Part shown: positions 7,896 through 15,443 of the stretch, in pieces
Layout: every line of letters starts with the position of its first letter
Numbering within the stretch: the first letter of the stretch is position 1
Assembly (NCBI GenBank): GCA_045601445.1
Contig: JAZRZQ010000149.1
Location: 1-21,938, forward strand
DNA: 21,938 nt
DNA from: RGIG5579 sp045601445
Lineage (GTDB): Bacteria > Bacillota > Clostridia > Oscillospirales > SIG627
Direction of reading: 5' to 3'
Notes under the pieces: generated by a model
What the model saw: the letters and a program-made list of their open reading frames with translations, nothing else
Databases searched by the model: none
What the model was told of the DNA's origin: nothing
Program-made: the position numbers and the translations under genes

Positions 7896-7910
7896 TTTTT
7901 CGAAAGGAAC

Positions 7911-7946
7911 AGAGGGGTAAAGAAATTTACCCCTCTTTTAATTTTT
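7911..7946 (+). terminator. Intrinsic terminator after ftsZ
   Basis: AGAGGGGTAAA (7911-7921) pairs perfectly with TTTACCCCTCT (7926-7936) around a GAAA tetraloop, followed by a TTTAATTTTT tract reaching 7946. This is a textbook rho-independent terminator 15 bases after the ftsZ stop. Its T-tract runs straight into the ATG of the next gene. Confidence 0.92.
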
Positions 7947-8828
7947 ATGAGTCAAAAACGACAAGCCTTTTTGATTATCGCTCACAATCATTGGGAGCAG
8001 TTAAAGAAGCTGGTCACGCTGCTTGACCACGAAAGGGTCGATTTTTATCTGCATATTGATAAAAAATCCACCTACCCCACGCCCGATCCCGTCGCGCCGC
8101 TGATTCGAAGGGGCAGGCTCTTTTACGTTCCGCGACTTTCCGTTAATTGGGGGGCGGTAAGTCAGATTCGATGCGAATTTGAGCTGATCCGCGCCGCGCT
8201 GAAAAGGGAGTATTCCTACTGCCATCTGATCTCGGGGGTCGACCTTCCGCTCAAGCCTGTTGATGATATTTTAGCCTTTTTCGATCAAAATGAGGGAAAG
8301 GAGTTCGTTCATTTTGATTCTCCCAAGCTTGCTTTTGAACTCTACGAGCGCTTCTCGCTTTACTATATCTTTCAGGAAATGGCGCGAAGTCACCGTTTTT
8401 TTGATTGGGCGCAATGGAAATTTATCGCTCTGCAAAAGCATCTCGGCTTTGACCGCTTGAAGGGAAAACGAGACGGCTTCTACAAGGGGGCAAATTGGTT
8501 TAGCTGTACAACGGATTATCTTTCCCTTCTGTTGAAGGACGAGAAGACGATTCTCAAGCAGTACCGTTTTTCCCGTTGCTGTGACGAGATTTTCCTGCAA
8601 ACCCATTTGATGCATACGCCCTTCCGTGATCGTCTGTTTGATCCGAGCTTCTCCGATTCCCCCCTCTCCAATATGCGCTTTATCGATTGGGAGCGCGGTG
8701 AGCCCTACACCTTTCGCGACAGCGACACCGAGGAGCTTCTCTCCTCGCCCTGTCTCTTTGCCCGAAAATTCAACGAGGACAGCGATCCCAAGGTCATTGA
8801 CGATATTTTTCACGCCTTGAAACGATAA
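7947..8828 (+). CDS. GT14-like core-2/I-branching glycosyltransferase
   Basis: Predicted retaining-fold sugar transferase of the beta-1,6-N-acetylglucosaminyltransferase (core-2/I-branching, GT14-like) family. Bacterial members are thought to build exopolysaccharide or wall glycans, though donor and acceptor are unknown here. The 293 residues open with QAFLIIAHNHWEQLKKLVTL and HIDKKS (36-41), then NWGAVSQIRCE (67-77), CHLISGVDLPLKP (92-104), GANWFSCTTDYL (181-192) and CCDEIFLQTHLM (211-222), the usual family landmarks. It has no signal peptide or membrane helix, so it should act in the cytoplasm. The ATG at 7947 is the only sensible start, since upstream codons back to the ftsZ stop in the same frame include no ATG, GTG or TTG. 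No ribosome binding site is visible. It ends at its own terminator. Confidence 0.85.
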   Translation: MSQKRQAFLIIAHNHWEQLKKLVTLLDHERVDFYLHIDKKSTYPTPDPVAPLIRRGRLFYVPRLSVNWGAVSQIRCEFELIRAALKREYSYCHLISGVDLPLKPVDDILAFFDQNEGKEFVHFDSPKLAFELYERFSLYYIFQEMARSHRFFDWAQWKFIALQKHLGFDRLKGKRDGFYKGANWFSCTTDYLSLLLKDEKTILKQYRFSRCCDEIFLQTHLMHTPFRDRLFDPSFSDSPLSNMRFIDWERGEPYTFRDSDTEELLSSPCLFARKFNEDSDPKVIDDIFHALKR

Positions 8829-8830
8829 CA

Positions 8831-8880
8831 AAAACGGTCTTGACTGCCATTCGGCGGCCGAGGCCGTTTTCCATTTCTTT
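8831..8880 (+). terminator. Intrinsic terminator after the glycosyltransferase gene
   Basis: An 18-base arm (8831-8848, AAAACGGTCTTGACTGCC) pairs with 8853-8870 around an ATTC loop, with one A-C mismatch and three G-U pairs. It is followed by CCATTTCTTTTT. The stem starts two bases after the stop codon. The T-tract is interrupted, so termination may be incomplete. Confidence 0.8.
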
Positions 8881-8909
8881 TTCGTGTTGGAAAAAAGAAA
8901 TCATTGCGA

Positions 8910-8954
8910 AGTTTATCAAGAATGGTTGCAAAAGCTGGGGAAAAGTGATAAACT
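8910..8954 (+). promoter_or_regulatory. Promoter of the LTA-synthase-like gene flanked by an inverted repeat
   Basis: TTGCAA (8926-8931), a 17-base spacer and TAAACT (8949-8954) with TG at 8946-8947 make a plausible extended -10 promoter. A perfect 9-base inverted repeat, AGTTTATCA (8910-8918) and TGATAAACT (8946-8954), brackets the -35 and overlaps the -10, so it could be a pair of operator half-sites. The remaining bases of this 158-base gap hold only the preceding terminator and the ribosome binding site. Confidence 0.5.
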
Positions 8955-8986
8955 GTGGATAGATTTTGTTGAAAAAGGAGATTTCG

Positions 8987-10876
8987 ATGAAAGAAAAAAT
9001 TCTCGAGATACGAGATCGCTACGGCGCTGTCCTGTCTCCGATTGTGTTTTTCATCTCCCTTTTGCTGTTGGATCTCGGCTTTCGGTTGTATCATCAAAGC
9101 GTAGGAGAAACAGCGGTCTGGAATTGGGTTCCGAACACGTTTACGGTTCTTTGGCTTTTGATCCTGACCGGTGTTGTTTTGCTCATCCCCGGACTTGCCA
9201 AAAAGATCGTGATGGGAGTCCTCGTCGGCTTTTTTACCCTGCTTGTGCTCGCCCATACCGTGCTGTACCACGTCTCGGGTGCATTCATTTCCTTTTCCGA
9301 TCTTGCCTTTGCCGAAGGGGTCACGTCTTTTTTGAGCGTGCAGTATTTTACCTTCTCGTGGAAGATGTACCTGCTCTTTTTTGTCGTTCTTCTTCTGGGG
9401 GCTGTCGCCGTTCTGCTTGCACCCCGAAAGCAAAATTTTTCCCGCATCGCCACTCTGGTTTGCGCGTGCGTGATCTTCTTTTTGGCTTTTGGAATCTATC
9501 TTGTTCACGAGCATTGCTATCACGACGGAAGCACCGCGCAATTTGCGTGGACCGATACCTATAAGCCCGACTCGCCTGAGGCCATTTATACCGAGTTTTC
9601 CGATTCTTTGGAAAACGTTTTGCTCTGCGGAAACTATCAGTATCTCTATCGGAGCATCACTCTCAGCTTTACCGAGCGCTTTCACTACGCCGAAATGAAG
9701 CAGAGCCTCGACCGTTACTTCCTTTCCCGCCCCGAAACAAAAGAGAGCAACGAAATGTCCTCGGTGCTTGAAAATGAAAATTTCATCGCGATTATGATGG
9801 AATCGATCGATACCTGGATGATTAACGAGGATATGATGCCCAATCTTTGGGCGTTGCAGCAGAAAAGTCAGAATTTCACCGAGTTTTATACGCCCCTGTA
9901 TCTCAGCGGCGGCACGTTCAACACCGAGTTTGCCTTTAACATCGGATATTTCCTTCCCTCAACGGGAACCAGCGCGAGAACTTACGCTACCAACGTCTAC
10001 CCGCAGTCCTTGCCGAATCTGTTCCGTGCCAAGGGCTATACCGCCAATTCCTATCACGCCCTCGACGGTAGATTCTATAACCGCGAGTACGTGCATCCTC
10101 TCTGGGGGTATGAAACCTTCAACGACCACGGTGCGTTGGATTTGCAGGCCAATCACGACCTGGATACGACGATGATGGAGGCCTACGACAAGTTTTGTCC
10201 CTCGGACAGCGAGAAGCCCTTTTTCTCCTACATCATTACCTATTCCGGACACGGGCCGTATAACGATCCTGAAAGCCCCATCGCTTCTGCGCATTACGCC
10301 CGTGCCGTCTCTGCCGCTGAAAACAGCGGGATTCAAACCGAAAACGAGGACACCTGGGATCAATTTGTCATTGCCATTGCCCACGCGATGGAGACCGACG
10401 CCTTTATCGGTGCCTTGGTCGAGCAAATGGAATCCGACTCATCTCTTGACAACACGGCGTTGCTCCTCTTTGGGGATCATTACTGCAAATATCTGACCGA
10501 TACGGAGTTTATTCATCAAATTAAATCCGCTACCGACGGAAACGACGTCTGCAAAACCCCGATGATGATCTACAGCAAAAAGCTTTCGCCTGCCAACGTA
10601 GACAAGATCTCATCTACCATTGATCTGCTTCCGACCATCGCCAATCTTTTCGGCCTTCCGATCGACCACCGCTTTGTTGTCGGAAACGATCTGTATTCAG
10701 CGGACGGCGGCTTTGTCTGCTTCAAGGACTATTCCTGGATCGATCGCGAATGCTACTATAATCCCGATCATAATACGTTGACAAATGACCATATCAAAAG
10801 CCGAAACAAGCAGGTCAAGGAGCTTTTATCCGTCTGTTGGAATACGGTCAAATGCAACTATTTCGGAAAACAATAA
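8987..10876 (+). CDS. LTA synthase family phosphoglycerol transferase
   Basis: Membrane-anchored sulfatase-fold enzyme of the LtaS family, which moves glycerol phosphate from phosphatidylglycerol to a glycolipid- or glycan-anchored chain outside the cell. The start is the ATG at 8987 behind AAAAAGGAGA. Five hydrophobic segments (about 15-34, 50-70, 73-97, 124-146, 151-172) precede an extracellular domain. There, MMESID (Glu272), SGGTFNTEF (Thr310, aligned with the LtaS nucleophile), YSGHGPY (His422) and FGDHY (Asp497-His498) match the metal and catalytic residues of LtaS. The 629 residues are close to S. aureus LtaS (about 646). It could instead make another glycerol-phosphate decoration. It is transcribed from its own promoter and ends at a bidirectional terminator. 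Confidence 0.88.
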   Translation: MKEKILEIRDRYGAVLSPIVFFISLLLLDLGFRLYHQSVGETAVWNWVPNTFTVLWLLILTGVVLLIPGLAKKIVMGVLVGFFTLLVLAHTVLYHVSGAFISFSDLAFAEGVTSFLSVQYFTFSWKMYLLFFVVLLLGAVAVLLAPRKQNFSRIATLVCACVIFFLAFGIYLVHEHCYHDGSTAQFAWTDTYKPDSPEAIYTEFSDSLENVLLCGNYQYLYRSITLSFTERFHYAEMKQSLDRYFLSRPETKESNEMSSVLENENFIAIMMESIDTWMINEDMMPNLWALQQKSQNFTEFYTPLYLSGGTFNTEFAFNIGYFLPSTGTSARTYATNVYPQSLPNLFRAKGYTANSYHALDGRFYNREYVHPLWGYETFNDHGALDLQANHDLDTTMMEAYDKFCPSDSEKPFFSYIITYSGHGPYNDPESPIASAHYARAVSAAENSGIQTENEDTWDQFVIAIAHAMETDAFIGALVEQMESDSSLDNTALLLFGDHYCKYLTDTEFIHQIKSATDGNDVCKTPMMIYSKKLSPANVDKISSTIDLLPTIANLFGLPIDHRFVVGNDLYSADGGFVCFKDYSWIDRECYYNPDHNTLTNDHIKSRNKQVKELLSVCWNTVKCNYFGKQ

Positions 10877-10879
10877 AAA

Positions 10880-10915
10880 AGCGCTTGTGCCCAAACGGGC
10901 ACAAGCACTTTTTTT
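10880..10915. terminator. Bidirectional terminator between convergent operons
   Basis: AGCGCTTGTGCCC (10880-10892) pairs with GGGCACAAGCACT (10897-10909) across an AAAC loop, with one C-A mismatch. It has seven T's on the right (10909-10915) and six A's on the left (10875-10880). It therefore works in both directions, ending the + strand sulfatase gene and the - strand rsgA operon. The A and T tracts overlap the two stop codons (10874-10876 and 10914-10916). Confidence 0.9.
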
Positions 10916-11846
10916 ATCGATAGGTCTTTTTCTTCCCGACTTCCCAAGGCTTGGTGCGTGAAAGCTCTTCATATAAGCTGACGTAGCTTTCGTGACGGGA
11001 ACGGGGGATTGCTCCGCTTTCGACGGCTTGGAGGATCGAACAGCCGTCCTCGGTGCGGTGCGAGCATTTGGAATACTTGCATTTTGCCAGATGAGATTGA
11101 AATTCGGGAAAAGAAAAGGCGAGATCTTCCTTCTCCATAAAGAAAAAACGTTCAAAATCAAGCAGGGAAAAGCCGGGGGTATCGGCCAAATAGATGGGAT
11201 GATCTCGTCCCAAGAGCGAAGAGACGTCGTAGAGCGTTGTTTCTCTGGTGGTGTGCTTGCCGCGACGCGTCTTGTCGGAAACGCTTCCCGTTTCCGGATT
11301 GAGAAAAGGGAAGAGAGTGTGGATGAGCGTGCTTTTCCCGACACCGCTTGCACCCGCCATCGCACAGATTTTGCCTTGAATCAAGGGATAAAGAAGGGAT
11401 CTGGTCTCTTCTTCATCCAAGCGGGAAACAGCAACGGCATCAAAGCCTGCATCGCGGTATATTGCCGTCAATTCCTCTGCCTTTTCGGGGGATAACTCCT
11501 TCTTGGTAAAGACAGGAATGGCGCGAATGCGATTGTGCACGGCAATGGAAAGAAGCTTGTCCATTGAGAGAAGCACGGGATCGGGAGATTTGACCGAGCA
11601 AACAAGGAAAATTGTGTCAAGGTTGGAAAGAGGGGGACGGATCAAGAGATTTTTTCGCGGGAGGATCTCGCAGATGACAGCCCCCTCGCCCTCGCCGATT
11701 CGCTCGATGCTTACCTCATCACCGACAACGGGACGCTGCTTTTCGTTACGAAAAGCTCCCTTGGCGTGGCAGGCGACGGGACCGCTTTCGGTCTGTACGG
11801 TGTAAAGCCCGCCGCTTAACCTTAAAATTCTTCCGTTATCTTTCAT
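10914..11846 (-). CDS. rsgA: Ribosome small subunit GTPase RsgA
   Basis: Circularly permuted GTPase (CpgA/YjeQ) that acts late in 30S subunit maturation and whose activity responds to the stringent response. An N-terminal OB domain (about 1-65) is followed by the permuted G domain. The G4 position is FTKKEL (114-117), G1 is GASGVGKST (165-173) and G3 is DTPGF (222-226). A zinc module follows with Cys256, Cys261, His263 and Cys269. The 310 residues fit the family. G4 is normally N/T-K-x-D; here the Asp is Glu117, which is odd. The ATG directly abuts the kinase stop codon with no spacer and no clear ribosome binding site, so translation is probably coupled. In many Bacillota rpe follows; here the operon ends. 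Confidence 0.95.
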   Translation of the reverse strand: MKDNGRILRLSGGLYTVQTESGPVACHAKGAFRNEKQRPVVGDEVSIERIGEGEGAVICEILPRKNLLIRPPLSNLDTIFLVCSVKSPDPVLLSMDKLLSIAVHNRIRAIPVFTKKELSPEKAEELTAIYRDAGFDAVAVSRLDEEETRSLLYPLIQGKICAMAGASGVGKSTLIHTLFPFLNPETGSVSDKTRRGKHTTRETTLYDVSSLLGRDHPIYLADTPGFSLLDFERFFFMEKEDLAFSFPEFQSHLAKCKYSKCSHRTEDGCSILQAVESGAIPRSRHESYVSLYEELSRTKPWEVGKKKTYR

Positions 11847-13589
11847 TTATGCGTGCGGACCGAGGCTGATGACAAGATCGACGGGTGTAAATTTTTGCGC
11901 GGTCGAGGTGCCGGGAGCAACGCTCTGGGAAATGACGTGATCTCTCGGAACGGTGGCGGAAAACTCTTTTTTGATCTCTCCGACGATGAAGTTTGAGTTG
12001 AGAAGCTTTCTCTTCGCTTCCGATGCATCCATTCCCTGCACGTCGATCATATCGGCGTAAACCATCTGAACGCCCTTAGAAACGTAAAGCGTGACGACTT
12101 CGCCGTGCTTGATCGTGGTTCCCGGCTTGGGTGTGATGGATACGATATGGCCCGCTACGACGGAATTGTCGTGCTGTTCGGTGATCTGAACCGTTGCACC
12201 GAGGTTTTGCAGAGCAATCTGTGCGGCACGGTATTCCTCGTTGACAAGATTGGGAACCTGAAAGCTGCCCTTGCCGCTGGAAACCTCGATCGTGACGACG
12301 ACCTTGCGGTTGAGATTTGCGATCTTTCTCGTCTGTCCCGCGGCGGGGTCCTGTCTGACGATCTGTCCGTTTTCATAATGATCGTTGCTAACGTATTTGA
12401 TCGAAAGGGCAATGTTTTCCGAATCAAGGCTTGCCTTCAATTCATCCGTCAAAGCTTCTCCGACCAAGGCGGGGATCGGTACAACGACGGTGTTGTCCTC
12501 GCTTGTAAGGGAGATCAGCGAGGTCAAAAGGATGATTCCGGTAATGAGAAGCACGAGCAGAAACGCCGTCGTAACACCGAGAATGATCGGGAACATCGTG
12601 TGGCGGGTCGGCGGTAGCTTCGGTTTTGGCTTTTTCGGTGCATTCGTTTGCGCCTTTTTTTCGGCGGGTGCTTTGGCGGTTGGCGTTTTGGGAGAAGGGG
12701 ACTCCTTGGAAGATTGATTCTTTTGTACGTCCTCGAAAACGACGGTCTTGTCCTTGCGGATGATGTCCAGCGCACGAAGCATTGATTTGGCACTGCGGAA
12801 ACGATCCTCGGGCGCCTTGTTGATCGCACGCAAAATGATCTGCTCCAGACCCTGCGGGATCTTCGGGTCAAGCTTTCTCGGACGCAGGGGCTTATTGTTG
12901 ACCTGCATCATTGCGATTGAAAGGGGAGTGTCTCCCTCGAAGGGGAGTCGACCTGTGACCATTTCATAGAGCATAATGCCCGTGGAATACAGATCGGAGG
13001 AATACGTGGTCGTTTTTCCGCTGGCCTGTTCGGGAGAAATATAATAGACCGTCCCCATCGCAACTCCCGAGGAGGCTTGCTTGACGTCGCTGATCTGGGC
13101 AATACCAAAGTCGGTTACCTTTAATTTGCCGTTGGATTGCACCATGATGTTCTGCGGCTTGATGTCGCGGTGAACCACGCCCTTTTCGTGGGCGTGCTGA
13201 AGGGCGGAGAGGATCTGCATCGTAAAATCAATCGCGCGATCGATTCCGATCGGCGCGTTGCGCTTCATATACTCGCGCAGGGTGATCCCGTCGATGTATT
13301 CCATCACGATATACTTGATCTTGCCTGTCAAAGCAACGTCGTAAATATCAACGATGTGCTCGCTGGAAAGCAAGGCGATCGCGCGGGACTCGTTGACGAA
13401 GCGACGGATCGCCGCCGAATCGTTGCTGTTTTTTTCATTGAGCATTTTCAGCGCAACGATGCGGTTTTTCAAGCGGTCGCGTGCTTTCAGCACCACGGCC
13501 ATACCGCCAACACCCTTGACCTGCAGAATTTCGTAGCGATCATCCACGACCTTGCCGATCAGCACCGCGTATTTTTGCATTGCATCCAT
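11847..13589 (-). CDS. prkC: PASTA-domain Ser/Thr protein kinase PrkC/Stk
   Basis: Membrane receptor kinase that senses muropeptides or lipid II through external PASTA repeats and phosphorylates envelope, division and translation proteins. The Hanks kinase domain (about 18-275) has the Gly-loop GVGGMAVV (26-33), Lys48 in VALK, HRDIKPQN (140-147), DFG (160-162) and SPEQ (185-188). A Lys/Pro/Ala-rich juxtamembrane segment (about 285-328) and one membrane helix (333-358) follow. Three PASTA repeats come next (about 367-437, 442-507, 509-578). The 580 residues suit a three-PASTA kinase. AAAGGAGA precedes the ATG. The phosphatase lies 14 bases upstream, and the two form the usual on/off pair. Confidence 0.96.
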   Translation of the reverse strand: MDAMQKYAVLIGKVVDDRYEILQVKGVGGMAVVLKARDRLKNRIVALKMLNEKNSNDSAAIRRFVNESRAIALLSSEHIVDIYDVALTGKIKYIVMEYIDGITLREYMKRNAPIGIDRAIDFTMQILSALQHAHEKGVVHRDIKPQNIMVQSNGKLKVTDFGIAQISDVKQASSGVAMGTVYYISPEQASGKTTTYSSDLYSTGIMLYEMVTGRLPFEGDTPLSIAMMQVNNKPLRPRKLDPKIPQGLEQIILRAINKAPEDRFRSAKSMLRALDIIRKDKTVVFEDVQKNQSSKESPSPKTPTAKAPAEKKAQTNAPKKPKPKLPPTRHTMFPIILGVTTAFLLVLLITGIILLTSLISLTSEDNTVVVPIPALVGEALTDELKASLDSENIALSIKYVSNDHYENGQIVRQDPAAGQTRKIANLNRKVVVTIEVSSGKGSFQVPNLVNEEYRAAQIALQNLGATVQITEQHDNSVVAGHIVSITPKPGTTIKHGEVVTLYVSKGVQMVYADMIDVQGMDASEAKRKLLNSNFIVGEIKKEFSATVPRDHVISQSVAPGTSTAQKFTPVDLVISLGPHA

Positions 13590-13603
13590 AGAGTTGTCTC
13601 CTT

Positions 13604-14383
13604 TCAGAGTTTAATGACGAGCGCGGTAATGTTGTCCGCGCCGCCGCATCGGTTGGCATATTCGATCAGAAGATCGACCTTTTCTTTTTCGCTGCGTCCG
13701 CTTTCCAGGGTCATCACGAAAAATTCCTCGTCGAAATAGTTGGAAAGGCCGTCACTGCAAAGCAGAAGCACACCGTCCGTGTAGGGGTATTCGACGATAT
13801 CGGCCTCCACTTTTTCATCGACACCAAGCGCCCGCAAAATAATGTTGCGGTTCGGATGGCTTAGTGCCTCCTTTTCGGTGATCTTTCCCTCGTCGATCAG
13901 GCTTTGCACCAAGGAGTGATCGTGTGTGAGCTTTTGGATCGTTCCGTCCTTGACGTAGTAAATGCGGCTGTCACCGATATTGGCGGTGACGATCCCCCGC
14001 GGCGTTACGATACAGCCCGTCAGGGTCGTTCCCATTCCCTGCAGAGCGCTGTCACGCTCAGATGCGCTGTAAACCTCTGCGTTGGCAATATCAACGGATT
14101 TGACGATGAAATCCCGAAGCCTGAGCTCGGGGAAATCCTCGCACGGCGCACCGAATTCGGGAATGTCTCCGAGATAAACGAAGCTGAGCGCGGAATTGAT
14201 GTACCGTGACAGCTTTTTATTGTAGGTTTCAACCGCAAGCTGGCTTGCCACGTTGCCGCCCTGTGCGCCGCCCATCCCGTCGCAGACGGTGGCAATCAAA
14301 AGGTTTCCTGCAATCTTGATCTGAAAGGCATCTTGGTTGTTGCTTCTTCGGATGCCTTGATCGGTGGAACCGTAATAGCGCAT
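13604..14383 (-). CDS. prpC: PP2C-type Ser/Thr phosphatase PrpC/Stp
   Basis: Cytoplasmic Mn-dependent protein phosphatase that reverses phosphorylation by the adjacent PASTA kinase. The 259-residue protein has the metal-binding motifs NNQDAF (Asp18), VCDGMGGAQGG (Asp35), ANIGDSRIYY (135-143), LLCSDGLSNYF (Asp211) and GGADNITALVI (Asp250), the full PP2C set. The start is the ATG at 14383, giving MRYYGSTDQG, the normal family N-terminus. An AAGGAGAAAT site overlaps the rlmN stop codon. A longer in-frame start at 14413 would put this site inside the gene. It lies 10 bases after rlmN and 14 before the kinase. Confidence 0.96.
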   Translation of the reverse strand: MRYYGSTDQGIRRSNNQDAFQIKIAGNLLIATVCDGMGGAQGGNVASQLAVETYNKKLSRYINSALSFVYLGDIPEFGAPCEDFPELRLRDFIVKSVDIANAEVYSASERDSALQGMGTTLTGCIVTPRGIVTANIGDSRIYYVKDGTIQKLTHDHSLVQSLIDEGKITEKEALSHPNRNIILRALGVDEKVEADIVEYPYTDGVLLLCSDGLSNYFDEEFFVMTLESGRSEKEKVDLLIEYANRCGGADNITALVIKL

Positions 14384-14393
14384 AGATTTCTCC

Positions 14394-15443
14394 TTAATTT
14401 GCTTTCTTGTCACGACGGAGCTGGCCGCAAGCAGCCTGAATGTCTGCCCCGAGGGTTCTTCTTTGCGTTGCGTTGATCCCGCCCTGACGAAGACGGAAGA
14501 TAAAATTCTTCATCGAGCGATCGTCGGCGGGGCGGTAATCGGTTTCTTTGGTGGGGTTGATGGGGATGAGATTGAGATGATTCATCCATCCGCCAAGAAG
14601 AGCGATCAGCTCTGCGGCACGCTCGGGCGTGTCGTTGACCCCCGCGATGACGGCGTACTCAAAGGAAATACGTCTTCCGGTCACGCGGGTGTATTCCTTG
14701 CAAGCTTCGATCAGATCGGGCAGCGGATACGTTTTGTTGACGGGCATCAATTCGTCTCTTAAGGGCGAATTGGAGGCGTGAAGGGAGATGGAGAGCGTGA
14801 TCGGAAGGCTTTCCTTCATCAGATCGTAGATCCTCGGGATCAAGCCGCAGGTCGAAAGAGAAATGTTTCGGTAGCCGATGGAGAACAGATCCTTGTGATT
14901 GCAGAGCTTTAAAAAGCGAATGACGTTGTCGTAATTGTCAAGAGGCTCACCGATTCCCATTAAAACCACGTGTCCGATTCGAAAATCGGGATTTTGCTTT
15001 CTTTTGTCGCGGGTGATTTCCACCATCTGCAGGAGGATCTCTCCTGCTGTCAGATTGCGGGAAAATCCCGCCTTGGTCGATGCGCAAAAGCGGCATCCCA
15101 TTTTACAGCCCGCCTGCGTGGACAGACACACGCTGTAGCCGTGCTTATAGGAAAGCAGAACGCTTTCCACGTATTCGCCGTCCGGCAGGGTGAAAAGATA
15201 TTTTGTCGTTTCGTCCAATTCAGACGAGATCGAGCGAGTCTCTCGCATGGTGCTGAACGTAAAAATCTCGGACAGCCTTTTTCGCAGATCCTTTGAGAGA
15301 TTGGTCATCTCGTCAAAGCTTGTCGCACCCTTTCCCAGCCAAGAGAAAATCTGCTTGGCGCGGTATGCTTCGATCCCGTTTTCTTTTAGGATCGCGGCGA
15401 TTTCCTCGGGGAAGAGGGAGCGCAGATCAGGGGGTGTTGTCAT
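14394..15443 (-). CDS. rlmN: Radical SAM 23S rRNA/tRNA adenine C2 methyltransferase RlmN
   Basis: Radical SAM enzyme that methylates C2 of A2503 in 23S rRNA and A37 of some tRNAs. The [4Fe-4S] motif CKMGCRFC gives Cys113, Cys117 and Cys120. GHVVLMGIGEPLDNYDNV (158-175) and SLHASNSPLRDELMPVNK are typical. Cys339 in the C-terminal AACGQL aligns with the catalytic Cys that forms the methyl intermediate, so the protein looks complete at 349 residues. A Cfr-type C8 methyltransferase is unlikely given the operon position. The ATG overlaps the rsmB stop (ATGA), with GGAG about eight bases upstream. Confidence 0.96.
   Translation of the reverse strand: MTTPPDLRSLFPEEIAAILKENGIEAYRAKQIFSWLGKGATSFDEMTNLSKDLRKRLSEIFTFSTMRETRSISSELDETTKYLFTLPDGEYVESVLLSYKHGYSVCLSTQAGCKMGCRFCASTKAGFSRNLTAGEILLQMVEITRDKRKQNPDFRIGHVVLMGIGEPLDNYDNVIRFLKLCNHKDLFSIGYRNISLSTCGLIPRIYDLMKESLPITLSISLHASNSPLRDELMPVNKTYPLPDLIEACKEYTRVTGRRISFEYAVIAGVNDTPERAAELIALLGGWMNHLNLIPINPTKETDYRPADDRSMKNFIFRLRQGGINATQRRTLGADIQAACGQLRRDKKAN

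Noticed and set aside
8966..8986. Upstream TTG start for the LTA-synthase-like gene
   Set aside because: AAAAAGGAGA would lie within the gene; ATG at 8987 is well spaced from it.
8810..9685. 291-codon - strand open frame across the sulfatase promoter
   Set aside because: Lys and Gln-rich, no motif, and runs through the promoter and terminator of the real + strand genes.
14384..14413. Longer start for the PP2C phosphatase
   Set aside because: It adds ten residues not found in the family and overlaps the rlmN end; the ribosome binding site fits the ATG at 14383.
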